This document shows, in pieces, positions 37,541 through 47,062 of a DNA stretch of 64,000 nucleotides. The translations under genes were made by a program, and so were the position numbers. The notes under the pieces were generated by a model. It was not told the origin of the DNA. It saw only the letters and a program-made list of their open reading frames with translations, and searched no databases. The DNA lies in assembly GCA_963777735.1 (NCBI GenBank), contig CAVZRQ010000008.1, forward strand, positions 434,001 to 498,000. Direction: 5' to 3'. This DNA is from ZC4RG30 sp963777735. Lineage in GTDB: Bacteria > Pseudomonadota > Gammaproteobacteria > Steroidobacterales > Steroidobacteraceae. Position 1 is the first letter of the stretch. Each line of letters starts with the position of its first letter.

Positions 37541-38357
37541 TGGGCTGTTCTCCCGCGTCTAGCTCACGGAGCGCCGCAGTGTACTCGTCACTCTGCGCAT
37601 TGCGGTAATGCCACAACACGGAGCCCTCCATGAATGAAACGCCCTTGCCCTTGGTCGTATGCGCAATTACCACCAAAGGACCAGTCGGTTTGTCGCGCGA
37701 CACAAGGACATCATGCAGTGCATCGTGGTCATGGCCATCAACTTCGACCACGTCCCAACCGAACGCGCGCCACTTATCCGCGAAGGGCTCCAGCGCCAGT
37801 GTCTCGGCAACGCTGGCCAGACTCTGAATCTTGTTGTAGTCCACGATCACGACAAGATTCGCCAGGGCATGATGGGATGCGAACAGCACGGCCTCCCAGT
37901 TCGACCCCTCATCACACTCCCCGTCGCTGAGAACGCAGAACACCCTGTGGGCCCGTCCGTCGAGTTTGGCGACCATGGCCATTCCACTTGCCACTGGCAG
38001 TCCATGACCAAGCGAGCCCGTCGAGAGCTCCACACCAGGTACACCCTTGTGCGATACGTGACCGCTCAAACGAGAACCGTCCTGGTAGTGGGTGCGGAGC
38101 GTCGAAACCGGCATGAACCCTGATTCCGCAAGTGCCGCATACACGCCGGCACCCGCATGACCCTTGCTGAGCACGAAACGATCACGATCGGGCCAGCGAG
38201 GATTGGCAGCGTCCTTCCGAAGGATGTCCCCATAAAGCACGGCAATGATGTCCGCCATGGACAGCACTGATCCCACATGGGAACTCTTGCCAGAACTGGT
38301 CATCTCGACTGCATGCCGTCTGATTCGAGCCGCCAGCTTCCTGGTCGCCACCGTCAT
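37533..38357 (-). CDS. Transketolase-like protein, N-terminal subunit
   Basis: The thiamine diphosphate-binding half, 274 residues, with GKSSHVGSVLSMADIIAVLY, the TPP motif SDGECDEGSNWEAVLFA ending in VIVDYNKIQ, and DRFVLSKGHAGAGVYAAL. The ATG at 38357 overlaps the TylF-like gene stop by four bases. It forms a pair with the next gene; neither looks like housekeeping tktA, which is a single chain of about 660 residues. Confidence 0.87.
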   Translation of the reverse strand: MTVATRKLAARIRRHAVEMTSSGKSSHVGSVLSMADIIAVLYGDILRKDAANPRWPDRDRFVLSKGHAGAGVYAALAESGFMPVSTLRTHYQDGSRLSGHVSHKGVPGVELSTGSLGHGLPVASGMAMVAKLDGRAHRVFCVLSDGECDEGSNWEAVLFASHHALANLVVIVDYNKIQSLASVAETLALEPFADKWRAFGWDVVEVDGHDHDALHDVLVSRDKPTGPLVVIAHTTKGKGVSFMEGSVLWHYRNAQSDEYTAALRELDAGEQPNA

Positions 38358-39118
38358 TCGATCACCGCAAATCCAATGTACGGATCGAACTCCAGCCGCT
38401 GAATACGCAGCTTGCCGGCACCACATACCTCCAGCATCGCGGCGGTCTCGCCGGGCCAAAGCGGATTGTCGAGCTCGTCAAATGCCAGGATGGCACCCTT
38501 CGGCATGCGAGGCACGAAGTGCTGCAGGGCAACTTTGGTCGGTTCATAGAGGTCGAAGTCCATGAACAATAGACTTACCAGCAAATGGGGGGTCGTGTCG
38601 ACAAACCTCGGAATGGTCTGAATTGCATCGCCACGTATCAGGCTGACCTTGGGAACATGCCCCAGGAACCTTGTGGAATCGTTGATTGCCGCAAGCTCCA
38701 GAATTTCAGCTTCGGAGTCGGAGTAGAGGTCGCCCGGACGAACCTCAGATGCCATCCCGACGTTGTCGAGGGCGTTGACGGAAGGAAACCCGGCAAAGGA
38801 ATCGAAACCGTAGATTCGCCGAGTGAGGTTCACCGGCTCCAGAATTGCGGAGAGCTTTGCCCACGTCATCGTGCCAAATCCGCGAAACACTCCACATTCG
38901 ACAATCGATCCCTTTACGGGCAAAGCACGCTTGAATATTTCGTACAGCGCAAGGAAGCGCGTCAGATTCTGGCGCCTGACGTACTTGGGGAAATTCTCCA
39001 GCTTCTTTTCCCACGGCTCCGGGCTCCTGTCGAAACAGGCCTTGATGAGTGCGGCTTCATTCCGCTCGGCATCCGTACGGAACCCCCCTTCGACGGCCTT
39101 GCTTTCTGTCTTTTTCAT
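38354..39118 (-). CDS. TylF/MycF-like O-methyltransferase
   Basis: A 254-residue methyltransferase. Motifs are VKGSIVECGVFRGFGTMTW, IYGFDSFAGFPSV and, as metal/sugar site, LLFMDFDLYEPTKVAL followed by GAILAFDELDNPLWPGE. TylF/MycF-family enzymes methylate deoxysugars, so it probably decorates the glycan. I chose the ATG at 39116-39118 (MKKTESKAVEGG), with GGGAG about ten bases upstream. The alternative start at 39151 adds 11 residues. It overlaps the transketolase N-subunit by four bases. Confidence 0.8.
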   Translation of the reverse strand: MKKTESKAVEGGFRTDAERNEAALIKACFDRSPEPWEKKLENFPKYVRRQNLTRFLALYEIFKRALPVKGSIVECGVFRGFGTMTWAKLSAILEPVNLTRRIYGFDSFAGFPSVNALDNVGMASEVRPGDLYSDSEAEILELAAINDSTRFLGHVPKVSLIRGDAIQTIPRFVDTTPHLLVSLLFMDFDLYEPTKVALQHFVPRMPKGAILAFDELDNPLWPGETAAMLEVCGAGKLRIQRLEFDPYIGFAVIE

Positions 39119-39154
39119 GCTCACCACGCTCCCTTCATCAACAACCCACATCGC

Positions 39155-40264
39155 TCAGATACCATAGAAACTCCGGATCTGGTCGCAGATGTAGTGTATG
39201 TCGTCATCGGCCAGGGAAGTGTTCAGTGGCAACAGCATGAATCGGCGAGTCATTAATTCCGTGCACGGAACGTCCGAGTTCAACCCCAATTCCGGGAACT
39301 GATGGAGGGTCTTGCCGCCCCACTGGATGATCGTCTTGACACCCTGGGCATCCAGGTAGGCACGCAGTTCATCGCGACGATCCGCCTCGATTTCGTAGTT
39401 CTGGAATATATCGAAGTGATCGGCATCGGTGGCGGGACCTGGTGGAAGTAGCAACTGACCAACCTTTGCTAGCCGCGCCTGATAGATACCCGCGAGCCTC
39501 CGACGCGTCTTGATTGCATCATCGTAGCTGCCAAGCTTGAACTTGAGCACCGCCGCCTGGAGATTGTCGAGACGGGAGTTGTAGCCGAAAGTGACTACAT
39601 CGCCGCTGGTGCTACGACCATGGTCCCGGAAGAGCCGCAAACGCTCCGCGACGTCGTCGTCGTCGGTGAACACCGCGCCGCCATCACCAAAGCAACCTAG
39701 CGTCTTTGACGGATAGAAGCTGCAGGTGCCGGCAGCACCAAAAGTACCGGCAAATCGCCCCTTGAACCGCGAACCGAGCGCCTGACAGGAGTCTTCCACA
39801 ATGATCAGATCCCGGGACCGGGCAATCTCGAGAATGCCGTCCATGTTCGCCGTGCGGCCGTTCAGCTGCACGGGCATGATGCCGCGCGTGCGGGGCGTAA
39901 GCTTTCGCTCCACCGCCTCGGCGGTAATAAGGTGGTCGCTGCCGCAATCCGCCAGTACCGGTCGCGCCCCCACATGGGCGATCGCTGCGGCCGACGCCAC
40001 AAACGTATGCGAAGGAACGATTACCTCGTCACCAGGCTGAATGCCCGCGGCACGCAACCCCATCATCAGCGCCACTGTGCCGTCAGCCACGCCTACGGCG
40101 TGTTTCACACCAAGGTAAGCCGCAAGGTCAGCCTCGAACTCGAGCAGATCCCTCTGCATAATGTACGCACCACGTCGCAGGACGTCACTGATGATCGGCA
40201 TCAGCTGCGCTTCTTCGCGTGCGAAAAGGGCTGGATAGTTAAAGAACGGGACTTGCCTGGTCAT
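39155..40264 (-). CDS. DegT/DnrJ/EryC1/StrS aminotransferase
   Basis: A 369-residue PLP-dependent sugar aminotransferase. The cofactor lysine is in CSFYPSKTLGCFGDGGAV; family segments are SHTFVASAAAIAHVGARPV, VEDSCQALGSRFKGR and FGYNSRLDNLQAAVLKFKL. It would add an amino group to a keto sugar, such as the dehydratase product. The ATG at 40264 overlaps the methyltransferase stop (40261) by four bases. Confidence 0.9.
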   Translation of the reverse strand: MTRQVPFFNYPALFAREEAQLMPIISDVLRRGAYIMQRDLLEFEADLAAYLGVKHAVGVADGTVALMMGLRAAGIQPGDEVIVPSHTFVASAAAIAHVGARPVLADCGSDHLITAEAVERKLTPRTRGIMPVQLNGRTANMDGILEIARSRDLIIVEDSCQALGSRFKGRFAGTFGAAGTCSFYPSKTLGCFGDGGAVFTDDDDVAERLRLFRDHGRSTSGDVVTFGYNSRLDNLQAAVLKFKLGSYDDAIKTRRRLAGIYQARLAKVGQLLLPPGPATDADHFDIFQNYEIEADRRDELRAYLDAQGVKTIIQWGGKTLHQFPELGLNSDVPCTELMTRRFMLLPLNTSLADDDIHYICDQIRSFYGI

Positions 40265-41070
40265 TTCGTCGATTTCTCCGCAACACAATACAGAACCTGA
40301 TGCAGGGTATCCGGCAGCCGCGCGTCAATACTCCGTGGGGGCACATAAGCCTCGCCCTGGCTAATTAGCTCCACTGGCATGCGCACAAGGCGACCGAACA
40401 CGACACGTTTCAGCAAGCGCTTTCCGCGCATGCTTTCGGGAATGATACGAAGCGTTACGGCGATTCGCTTTGCAATCCGCAGCATCGCGGACCGTAGCCC
40501 TTCGGAGTCAATTGGACTACCGCCAAGAAAACTGGTACGAAACCCAGCCCTTCCGAAGCCGTCCGCAAGTTCGGGCGGGTTCAGATACCTCGTCGCGAAC
40601 GGACTCGGATTGAAATCCGCCAGATCCTTGTTTGCTGTGGCGAGCAGCACCACACCACCCGGTCTCAGCAGGCGATGCGCTTCACGGAAGAAAGCGTCCG
40701 CATCGGGCAGATAGTAGATCGCCTCAAACAGGACGATTACATCGAAAGACCCATTGCCGAAGGGTGTCGCCACTGCGTCGAATTGGAGCAAAGGTACGCG
40801 GTCGCCGTAGTGGGCACGCGCGACAGCCAACACCTGCGTTGACAAATCACCGGCGCACAGCGACTTGCTGCGAGATTTCAGATACCCAAGTCCAGGACCG
40901 GTTCCGCAGGCCATCTCCAGGACATCCCGCCCTTCGCAATAGCCACCAGCCCAGAAATAGCGCTGGCAGAAACGCTGGAGCTGGGCGCGACTGACCGGCT
41001 CCCCTCCGCGCTCGGTGACAATCGTGAAATCAGCTGACCGATTCAAGCCATGCCCATCCGGAGGGAACAC
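40261..41070 (-). CDS. SAM-dependent methyltransferase (class I)
   Basis: A 269-residue class I methyltransferase with VLEMACGTGPGLGYL as the SAM motif and FDVIVLFEAIYYLPDADAFF, then LRPGGVVLLATANKDL. It probably methylates a glycan sugar. The ATG at 41070 lies 28 bases inside the upstream glycosyltransferase gene; a TTG at 41046 is an alternative. Confidence 0.78.
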   Translation of the reverse strand: MFPPDGHGLNRSADFTIVTERGGEPVSRAQLQRFCQRYFWAGGYCEGRDVLEMACGTGPGLGYLKSRSKSLCAGDLSTQVLAVARAHYGDRVPLLQFDAVATPFGNGSFDVIVLFEAIYYLPDADAFFREAHRLLRPGGVVLLATANKDLADFNPSPFATRYLNPPELADGFGRAGFRTSFLGGSPIDSEGLRSAMLRIAKRIAVTLRIIPESMRGKRLLKRVVFGRLVRMPVELISQGEAYVPPRSIDARLPDTLHQVLYCVAEKSTK

Positions 41071-42314
41071 ATACTGCCGCGCCCGACACTCTCAACATGA
41101 TTCGCCATTGCCTCATAGACATCCGTAGCACAGAACCGGGAACGGTACAGACCAAGCGCGTTGGAGCGCATGCGCTCAAGACCAACCGCATCGGAGGTCA
41201 GATCCCTGAGGTGTGAAGCCAAGCCATCGGGATCCCCGGCCACATAGGAAAGGCCGCACGCAGATCCGGCAATCAGGGCCTGCGCCTCGCCGCTCAAAGA
41301 TGACACTATGGCCAAACCGGCGCAGGAGTACTCCACAATCTTGTTGGGGATGCCTTGTGGTGCATCGACCGCATATGCCGCCAACCCTATAGCCGCCCGC
41401 CCAAGAACTGCCGCCAGCTTGCGTGCAGACAGCAAGCCCGTAAATACGACGTTGGGAAGGGAGCCGGCCAGCTGGAGCAGCTCGCCCTGCCGCTCACCAG
41501 TACCACAAAGCACGAAATGCAGGCGCGTGCATCCCGAGGCGTGAAGAATGCGGGCTGCCTCAATCACGGTTGCCAGGTCGTAGGTACGGCCGAAAGAGCC
41601 TGCAAATACGACGACCAGCTGATCATCACGGAGTTGCAACAGCCGGGCCACGACCTGGTGATCCTGCTCATCCGCCTCGGAGGGCTCATACCCCAATGGG
41701 AAGACGGCATCGCCAGGTCGCACGGATCGCGCAGCAACACGGAGGCCCCAATCCAGATACCGCTGCGAAACCGCTACTACTGACGCTGCCCGCCTCATCA
41801 AACTTCGGGTCATCAGGAAGTACGGCGCCAACACTACTGCTGCCGGCCCCCGCAGCAACCGCGGCACGGGGTCCAGGAAGATGTCAGGCCACAGGTCACG
41901 CACATCGACAATCAGGGGGATCTGCCACCGACGCGCCAGACGGGCAGCCACAAATCCAAGCTCGATTGTGGGGAGGGAAACCACGATCACCTGCGGTCGT
42001 GGCTGCTTGCGGGCCAGCCGGGCGAAATGCACGGCGAGCTGGGCATGGTTCACGAGCCGCCCGATGGAAAGATTGCGCCGATAGCGGATACCGTGGAGCC
42101 ACCGAAGGCACACTCCACCAAGTACATCCGCTTCCTCACCGGGACGGGCACCGTTGAAGTATTGTTTATTGATGTGGTCGAAAGTGGATGTCCACCAGGT
42201 AACCTGATGGCCACGGGAAACGAGAGTCCTGGCGAGCAGTCCGCAACGCCACAGGCGCGCCTCTTCTCCCGGGAGTGGAAGCGGTTCCCCCACAGTCACT
42301 AGCCAGATATTCAC
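41043..42314 (-). CDS. Glycosyltransferase family 4
   Basis: A 423-residue GT4 enzyme of the WbuB type. The N-terminal donor-independent domain starts MNIWLVTVGEPLPLPGE and includes IPLIVDVRDLWPDIFLDP; the C-terminal UDP-sugar domain has VVFAGSFGRTYDLATVIEAA and PNKIVEYSCAGLAIVSSL. The last segment carries the acceptor-binding loop typical of GT4. It begins 66 bases from the 42380-42394 palindrome and is the first gene of its transcript. Confidence 0.87.
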   Translation of the reverse strand: MNIWLVTVGEPLPLPGEEARLWRCGLLARTLVSRGHQVTWWTSTFDHINKQYFNGARPGEEADVLGGVCLRWLHGIRYRRNLSIGRLVNHAQLAVHFARLARKQPRPQVIVVSLPTIELGFVAARLARRWQIPLIVDVRDLWPDIFLDPVPRLLRGPAAVVLAPYFLMTRSLMRRAASVVAVSQRYLDWGLRVAARSVRPGDAVFPLGYEPSEADEQDHQVVARLLQLRDDQLVVVFAGSFGRTYDLATVIEAARILHASGCTRLHFVLCGTGERQGELLQLAGSLPNVVFTGLLSARKLAAVLGRAAIGLAAYAVDAPQGIPNKIVEYSCAGLAIVSSLSGEAQALIAGSACGLSYVAGDPDGLASHLRDLTSDAVGLERMRSNALGLYRSRFCATDVYEAMANHVESVGRGSMCSLRMGMA

Positions 42315-42379
42315 AACTTGCCCAATGCGATTCCCGACGTCTTCGTACGCGAACTAGTTTGCTATTATCGCTGATTTCA

Positions 42380-42394
42380 TATGCGTTACGCATA
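42380..42394. promoter_or_regulatory. 15-bp palindrome between divergent genes
   Basis: TATGCGTTACGCATA is symmetrical around its central base. It lies in the AT-rich gap between the minus-strand glycosyltransferase and the only plus-strand gene of the locus. A TATTAT-like sequence is next to it at about 42364-42369. It could be the site of a regulator that controls both directions. Confidence 0.4.
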
Positions 42395-42526
42395 GAACGA
42401 CTCATAGGGGCTAGGGTATCATGACGGCCACTGGCATCATTCGTCAGGCGCGGTGACGCCGGCACGTTGGGCGTTCACTGCGCCTTGCCTCACATCCCTC
42501 ATGAACAACCAAGTAGGGGCCTGACC

Positions 42527-43465
42527 ATGCATTGGAAGCAGAAGGCCTTGATGCAAAACGCCATCTCGCTCCTGCCATCTTCCGCTTCATACGCAGCGTA
42601 CTACTGGATGCAGAGGCACTTCGGCGGATGGCGACAAGTGAATCCGATCGGCACCCTGACTGACGGCGTGGAGGCCTGGAGACGTATCGTTTCACGGGGT
42701 CGCAATCCGGCCGGGGGAATATTTCTGGAGGTCGGCACCGGCGGACTTCCCTTGATTCCGATGGCCAACTGGCTGATGGGGGCCCAGAAGACCATCACCT
42801 TGGATCTCAATCCGTATCTGAAAGGCGAACTGATCGCCGAATGCCTGCAGTTTGTCAGACACAACAGGGACGAGATCAAGAGCGTATTTCACGGGTTCCT
42901 GGACAAGTCCAGGTTTTCCGACCTGATTGCATACATAGAGGACGGCAGATTCTCGGTCCGCAGCTTTCTCGATCTATGCGGAATTGACTACCGCGCGCCA
43001 ACCAACGCCGCCAGCACGGGTCTCGCCGATGGCAGCGTCGATTTTCACACTTCCCACAACGTACTTGAGCATATTCCACCGGCAGTATTGCGGGCCATCT
43101 TGCACGAGGGCGTTAGAGTACTTAAGGACTCCGGCCTGCTTGTGCACAGAGTGGACTACAGCGATCACTTCTCCCATTCTGATCCGGGCATTTCCGCCAT
43201 AAACTTCCTTCAGTACTCCGAACGCACGTGGCGACTGCTTGCAGAGAACCGGTACATGTACATGAATCGCCTTAGGCATGACGATTTTATCGCCCTGTTC
43301 GGCGCCCTTCCTCTCAGGACAGTGGAAGCAGAGCCTGAAAGCGATGCCCGTAGCAGGGAACTCCTGGAATCAGGCCGATTGCGCGTACACAAGAGCTTCA
43401 GTGCGAAATCAGTGGACACCCTGGCGATAACGGCTTCATGGATCATCTCCGCGAAATCAACGTGA
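42527..43465 (+). CDS. SAM-dependent methyltransferase, plus-strand gene of the locus
   Basis: A 312-residue protein. The SAM motif is FLEVGTGGLPLIPMANW followed by KTITLDLNPYLK, and further on FHTSHNVLEHIPPAVLRAIL and VLKDSGLLVHRVDYSDHFSH. It probably methylates a glycan residue. The ATG at 42527 has AGGGG 12 bases upstream; the frame is open to 42467 without a better start. It is transcribed against its neighbours and ends 42 bases before the polymerase stop, so it may have been inserted separately. Confidence 0.8.
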   Translation: MHWKQKALMQNAISLLPSSASYAAYYWMQRHFGGWRQVNPIGTLTDGVEAWRRIVSRGRNPAGGIFLEVGTGGLPLIPMANWLMGAQKTITLDLNPYLKGELIAECLQFVRHNRDEIKSVFHGFLDKSRFSDLIAYIEDGRFSVRSFLDLCGIDYRAPTNAASTGLADGSVDFHTSHNVLEHIPPAVLRAILHEGVRVLKDSGLLVHRVDYSDHFSHSDPGISAINFLQYSERTWRLLAENRYMYMNRLRHDDFIALFGALPLRTVEAEPESDARSRELLESGRLRVHKSFSAKSVDTLAITASWIISAKST

Positions 43466-43507
43466 CTGCGTGCGTCGGTGTTCACAACGGCAGCTTGAGT
43501 TGCGCCT

Positions 43508-44902
43508 TCATGATTTCTGCCCCAGGCGATGATCGGGCGCAATCGGATAGCCTGCACTGCGATACAGCACATCGTAAATTCCGTTCGGCATAATTGCCAG
43601 ATACAACAAGAGGACGTCGAATATATTGGCGACGAACAGCTGCAGGACGAACGCAGTGGGAGCGAGGATGAAAGCCGGGTGTGAAACCAGGCCCCGCTTG
43701 AGCAGCCTGAAGACCAGAGATACCCACAGCGAGAAGAGCAGAAGCAACCCAACCAGCCCCGTGTCCACGGCAAACGCCGCAAAGCCGGGTGTGGCGACAT
43801 CGTCTTCGAGCACAGCCGTGCCGCGTGCCTGAAGGAAAAGGTCGTAGACGTATGGGGCCACAACATGTCCGTTCGTTCGCAGACCCCAACCGAACACCGC
43901 ATTTTGCGGATTGTCGGATAGTGCCAGCACTGCACTGAAATTCCACACGCGCCGGTCGATGTCCTGCAGATCAACGTCATACCTGGACGGATCACCGAGA
44001 TGCAGGGTATTGGCAATATCCTCGACAATTACGGCAAGGCCGGTCTCATTAAAGAAGACCTGCAGCAACAGGCCTAAGACCAGCAGCGGCAGGAATATGG
44101 ACAATCCTGCAAGTACCCTGCGACTATTGATGTTCCGCAAGACGAAAATGCCGATCAGCGCCAGATTCACCAACATGCCGCTTCGGGAATTGTAGAGAAT
44201 CTGGGCCGCAAGCCCGATTGCGAGAGTCAGCCACGCAACATTTCTCTGCGACGCCGTACCCGTACGAACCACAATGAGCGCGGCAGGAATAACAATGAAA
44301 TAGATGCACACGACGTATTGCGTCGATCCGAATACGGCCAGCAGAGGACTGGTACCGACGCGGTAGACATCTGAAATCATCGCGTATTGCGTGAAATCAA
44401 TAGACCCTGCAATGAGAATCGATGCCAACCCGAAACACAAATAGGTAATGTGAAAGACGAGCCCCGCCACCGTTAGCTGGTACGGCAAACGCTCATTGGG
44501 ACCCAACGCCTCCTTCTTCCGTGCCGCGTCGAAGAACACGACTATCAACACGATGAATATTATCCAGCGGATTTTCTGGGCGGCCTGGTCGAAACCGAAG
44601 GCAGAAAAAAAGATCACGCCTCTCACTGCCTCGATCGCCATGTAAAGACAAAAAACGGCAAACAGGATGCTCGCGGCACTGCGCCGAACCGCGAGACGCC
44701 GTGGTATCGCCGCAAGTACGAAGCCTAGGGCAAACAGTTCCTCGTACCATGTGTAGCCCGCAATGGACAGCGGGGCGGTGGCGATAAGGCCAATCAACAA
44801 GTACGTCCAGTACTCGTGCGGACATCTCAGGGCACGCATCCCGAAATGCAGGCCAATTCCGAATGCCAGTACTGACGCAATTATCAGCAGCGCGATTGTC
44901 AC
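43508..44902 (-). CDS. O-antigen/EPS polymerase (Wzy-like)
   Basis: A 464-residue integral membrane protein with about 12 hydrophobic segments and a long periplasmic loop around residues 300-370 (e.g. DIDRRVWNFSAVLALSDNPQ then FGWGLRTNGHVV). This topology fits Wzy polymerases, which are too divergent for motif recognition; position among glycosyltransferases and a flippase supports the call. It overlaps the next glycosyltransferase by four bases. Confidence 0.75.
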   Translation of the reverse strand: MTIALLIIASVLAFGIGLHFGMRALRCPHEYWTYLLIGLIATAPLSIAGYTWYEELFALGFVLAAIPRRLAVRRSAASILFAVFCLYMAIEAVRGVIFFSAFGFDQAAQKIRWIIFIVLIVVFFDAARKKEALGPNERLPYQLTVAGLVFHITYLCFGLASILIAGSIDFTQYAMISDVYRVGTSPLLAVFGSTQYVVCIYFIVIPAALIVVRTGTASQRNVAWLTLAIGLAAQILYNSRSGMLVNLALIGIFVLRNINSRRVLAGLSIFLPLLVLGLLLQVFFNETGLAVIVEDIANTLHLGDPSRYDVDLQDIDRRVWNFSAVLALSDNPQNAVFGWGLRTNGHVVAPYVYDLFLQARGTAVLEDDVATPGFAAFAVDTGLVGLLLLFSLWVSLVFRLLKRGLVSHPAFILAPTAFVLQLFVANIFDVLLLYLAIMPNGIYDVLYRSAGYPIAPDHRLGQKS

Positions 44903-45897
44903 CTCGCTCTCCCTTGGACAACACGCTCATACGTCTGCAGGATCATGCGATTCGAAGTTTCGGCACTGAACTCCTCGGCAGCTGAACCAATAGATGGGCG
45001 ACTCCCGCTGCGGATTACGGCGGCGATAGCCGCACCAATCTCTCCGGCCTCCCGCCGAACCAGTGCAGTTCCCGGCACGCCCATCAGCCACCGCCTCACG
45101 TCACCGACATCTACGCTGACCACCGGTATGTCGCAAGCCAGCGCTTCCCTTACGATGTTCGGAGAACCTTCATAGTCGCTCGTCATCAACAAACAATCGG
45201 CCGCGCTCATCAGCACTGGCACCATCTGGTGAGGAACGCTTGAGCCCATTACTTCCAATCGGCATTTCCCGAGCAGCGATGCGGCCTGGGCGACACCATC
45301 GTCGGCCAGGTCTCGGCGCTTTACTTCGGGACGGCCGCCTTCGTAGAAGAAGACTACCGGCTCGTCAATGTCCCACCCGAGCTGGCGGCGGGCGAGTTGC
45401 CTGTCGAGGGGGCGGAAAATCGTGAGATCGGTTCCATCGGGAATCACCATGGTTCGATCCCGACCGAACCACAGGCGACTGGACAGTTCAGTGCTTACGC
45501 AAGTAATGGCATCTGCACTCCAGGCAGCTACCTGCGAACAGGACACCCTGACCAGACTCCGCAATTTCGACTCGCTCGGCACAGGGTTGATATCACTGCC
45601 GCGATACGTGACCACAAGCGGGACTCCGGTGCCAGTGGTGGCGAGCGCTGCAGCAGCGGCCAGCAACGAACCCCAATGTGCGTGCACAATGTCCGGTTGA
45701 AGCTGCCGGATCGCCCGGCGAATGTCCACAATGCCTGCCAGCAGCTTCCAGGGGCTGCGAAGCATCGCCGCACCCGCAAACAGCATGAGATGTCCGTCGA
45801 CGCCGTGTGTCGCAAGAAGGTCGACCTGGCGATGGACGAAGCCAGACGTGCCGCCTCCAGCAGCGGCCGGCGCGATATGTAGGACTTTGAAGCTCAC
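44899..45897 (-). CDS. Glycosyltransferase family 4
   Basis: A 332-residue enzyme. It starts MSFKVLHIAPAAAGGGTSGF, has the acceptor-domain segment PDIVHAHWGSLLAAAAAL, and the donor domain VIPDGTDLTIFRP with the nucleotide-sugar glutamate in DYEGSPNIVREALACDIPVV. The E(x7)E-like segment supports a retaining GT4. Its start overlaps the upstream GT4 stop by four bases. Sugar specificity cannot be told. Confidence 0.86.
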   Translation of the reverse strand: MSFKVLHIAPAAAGGGTSGFVHRQVDLLATHGVDGHLMLFAGAAMLRSPWKLLAGIVDIRRAIRQLQPDIVHAHWGSLLAAAAALATTGTGVPLVVTYRGSDINPVPSESKLRSLVRVSCSQVAAWSADAITCVSTELSSRLWFGRDRTMVIPDGTDLTIFRPLDRQLARRQLGWDIDEPVVFFYEGGRPEVKRRDLADDGVAQAASLLGKCRLEVMGSSVPHQMVPVLMSAADCLLMTSDYEGSPNIVREALACDIPVVSVDVGDVRRWLMGVPGTALVRREAGEIGAAIAAVIRSGSRPSIGSAAEEFSAETSNRMILQTYERVVQGRAR

Positions 45898-47021
45898 TGC
45901 TCCGCGTGCGAAACCGGCATTCGTGCAAGATCGCCGTACATATTCTCGATACGAGACATTTCGGTGGTCATGTTGTACTCCTTGACGACGAGCGCTCGAT
46001 TCCTGCGCCCCATGCCACTTCTCAGGGGAGCATCTCGCAGAAGGCGCACGACTGCCGCCGCGAGGGCCACATGGTCGCCATTCGGAAACAGGAGTCCGCC
46101 CTCCCCGTTTGGGGTCCAGTATGAATTGTCACTGTTGTCCGTCTGAACCACAGGCAACTCCGTCGCCATCGCCTCTGCAGTGCTCCCAGCAAGGCCGGCG
46201 TCCATGCGCGACGTCGACACATAAATGTCGCTTGCTCGCAAGAGCCGTCTCATGCGGTCCTCTTCGACCATGCCAGTGAAGCGAATGACCGAATGCACTC
46301 CCAAATCGATGCTCAACTTTTCAAGACGCGCTCGATCTGTCCCGTCCCCCACAAGCACAAACCTCGCCTCTGGCTCTTCTGCACTGATCAGCGGAATCGC
46401 CCTGACGTAGGTCTCGACATCGTGAACTGGATTCGGCGTGCGCGTGCTGATGATCACAGGCCGCGTACCAACGTCCAGTATCGATCGTTCACCTTCGTCG
46501 GAACCGGGGCAGAAATGGTCGACATCCGTACCGAACATGTGCACAAGCACCTTGCCTTGATTCACGCCCATCTCGCGCAGAATTTCAACGAAGTGAAACC
46601 CATCCGTTGTCACCCGCTCTGCTCCACGCAGTGCCTTGCCAGTCAGCCAACGATTGATCCGGGACCGGCGTATGTCCACCAGGAGATCCGTACCCCAGGG
46701 CGTGACGACGTATGGGCGCCTTCCGGAGAGCATGGCAAGCCATGCATAGCCACCGGCTGAGTGCGCATGCACTACATCGGGAGAATACAAGGCAAACAGT
46801 CGCTTCAGTCGCCGCAGGATGAGCGGAATCTTCAGGAGACGCTCTGGCAGGGCATTGCTGAACACCGGCTTCCAGATCGAATGGACGGTAGCCGTACCGT
46901 AATTCGGCAAGCCATCTGGATTAAGCGAGACCACATGCACTTCGTGACCGCGACGAGCGAACCACCGCGCCCACCGCCTGGTATGGGGCGCCGCCGCGTC
47001 GGCAAGGATGAGCAGTCTCAT
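45894..47021 (-). CDS. Glycosyltransferase family 4
   Basis: A 375-residue GT4 enzyme with MRLLILADAAAPHTRRWARW at the start, DVVHAHSAGGYAWLAML, and donor-site TPNPVHDVETYVRAIP with AGLAGSTAEAMATELPVVQT. The ATG at 47021 is preceded by GAGG nine bases upstream; the longer frame to 47042 runs into the HprK-like gene. It overlaps the next GT4 by four bases. Confidence 0.86.
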   Translation of the reverse strand: MRLLILADAAAPHTRRWARWFARRGHEVHVVSLNPDGLPNYGTATVHSIWKPVFSNALPERLLKIPLILRRLKRLFALYSPDVVHAHSAGGYAWLAMLSGRRPYVVTPWGTDLLVDIRRSRINRWLTGKALRGAERVTTDGFHFVEILREMGVNQGKVLVHMFGTDVDHFCPGSDEGERSILDVGTRPVIISTRTPNPVHDVETYVRAIPLISAEEPEARFVLVGDGTDRARLEKLSIDLGVHSVIRFTGMVEEDRMRRLLRASDIYVSTSRMDAGLAGSTAEAMATELPVVQTDNSDNSYWTPNGEGGLLFPNGDHVALAAAVVRLLRDAPLRSGMGRRNRALVVKEYNMTTEMSRIENMYGDLARMPVSHAEQ

Positions 47022-47062
47022 AGAAGGAAGCCTCTGCAGCATGATCGATGGAGCAGATCAGC

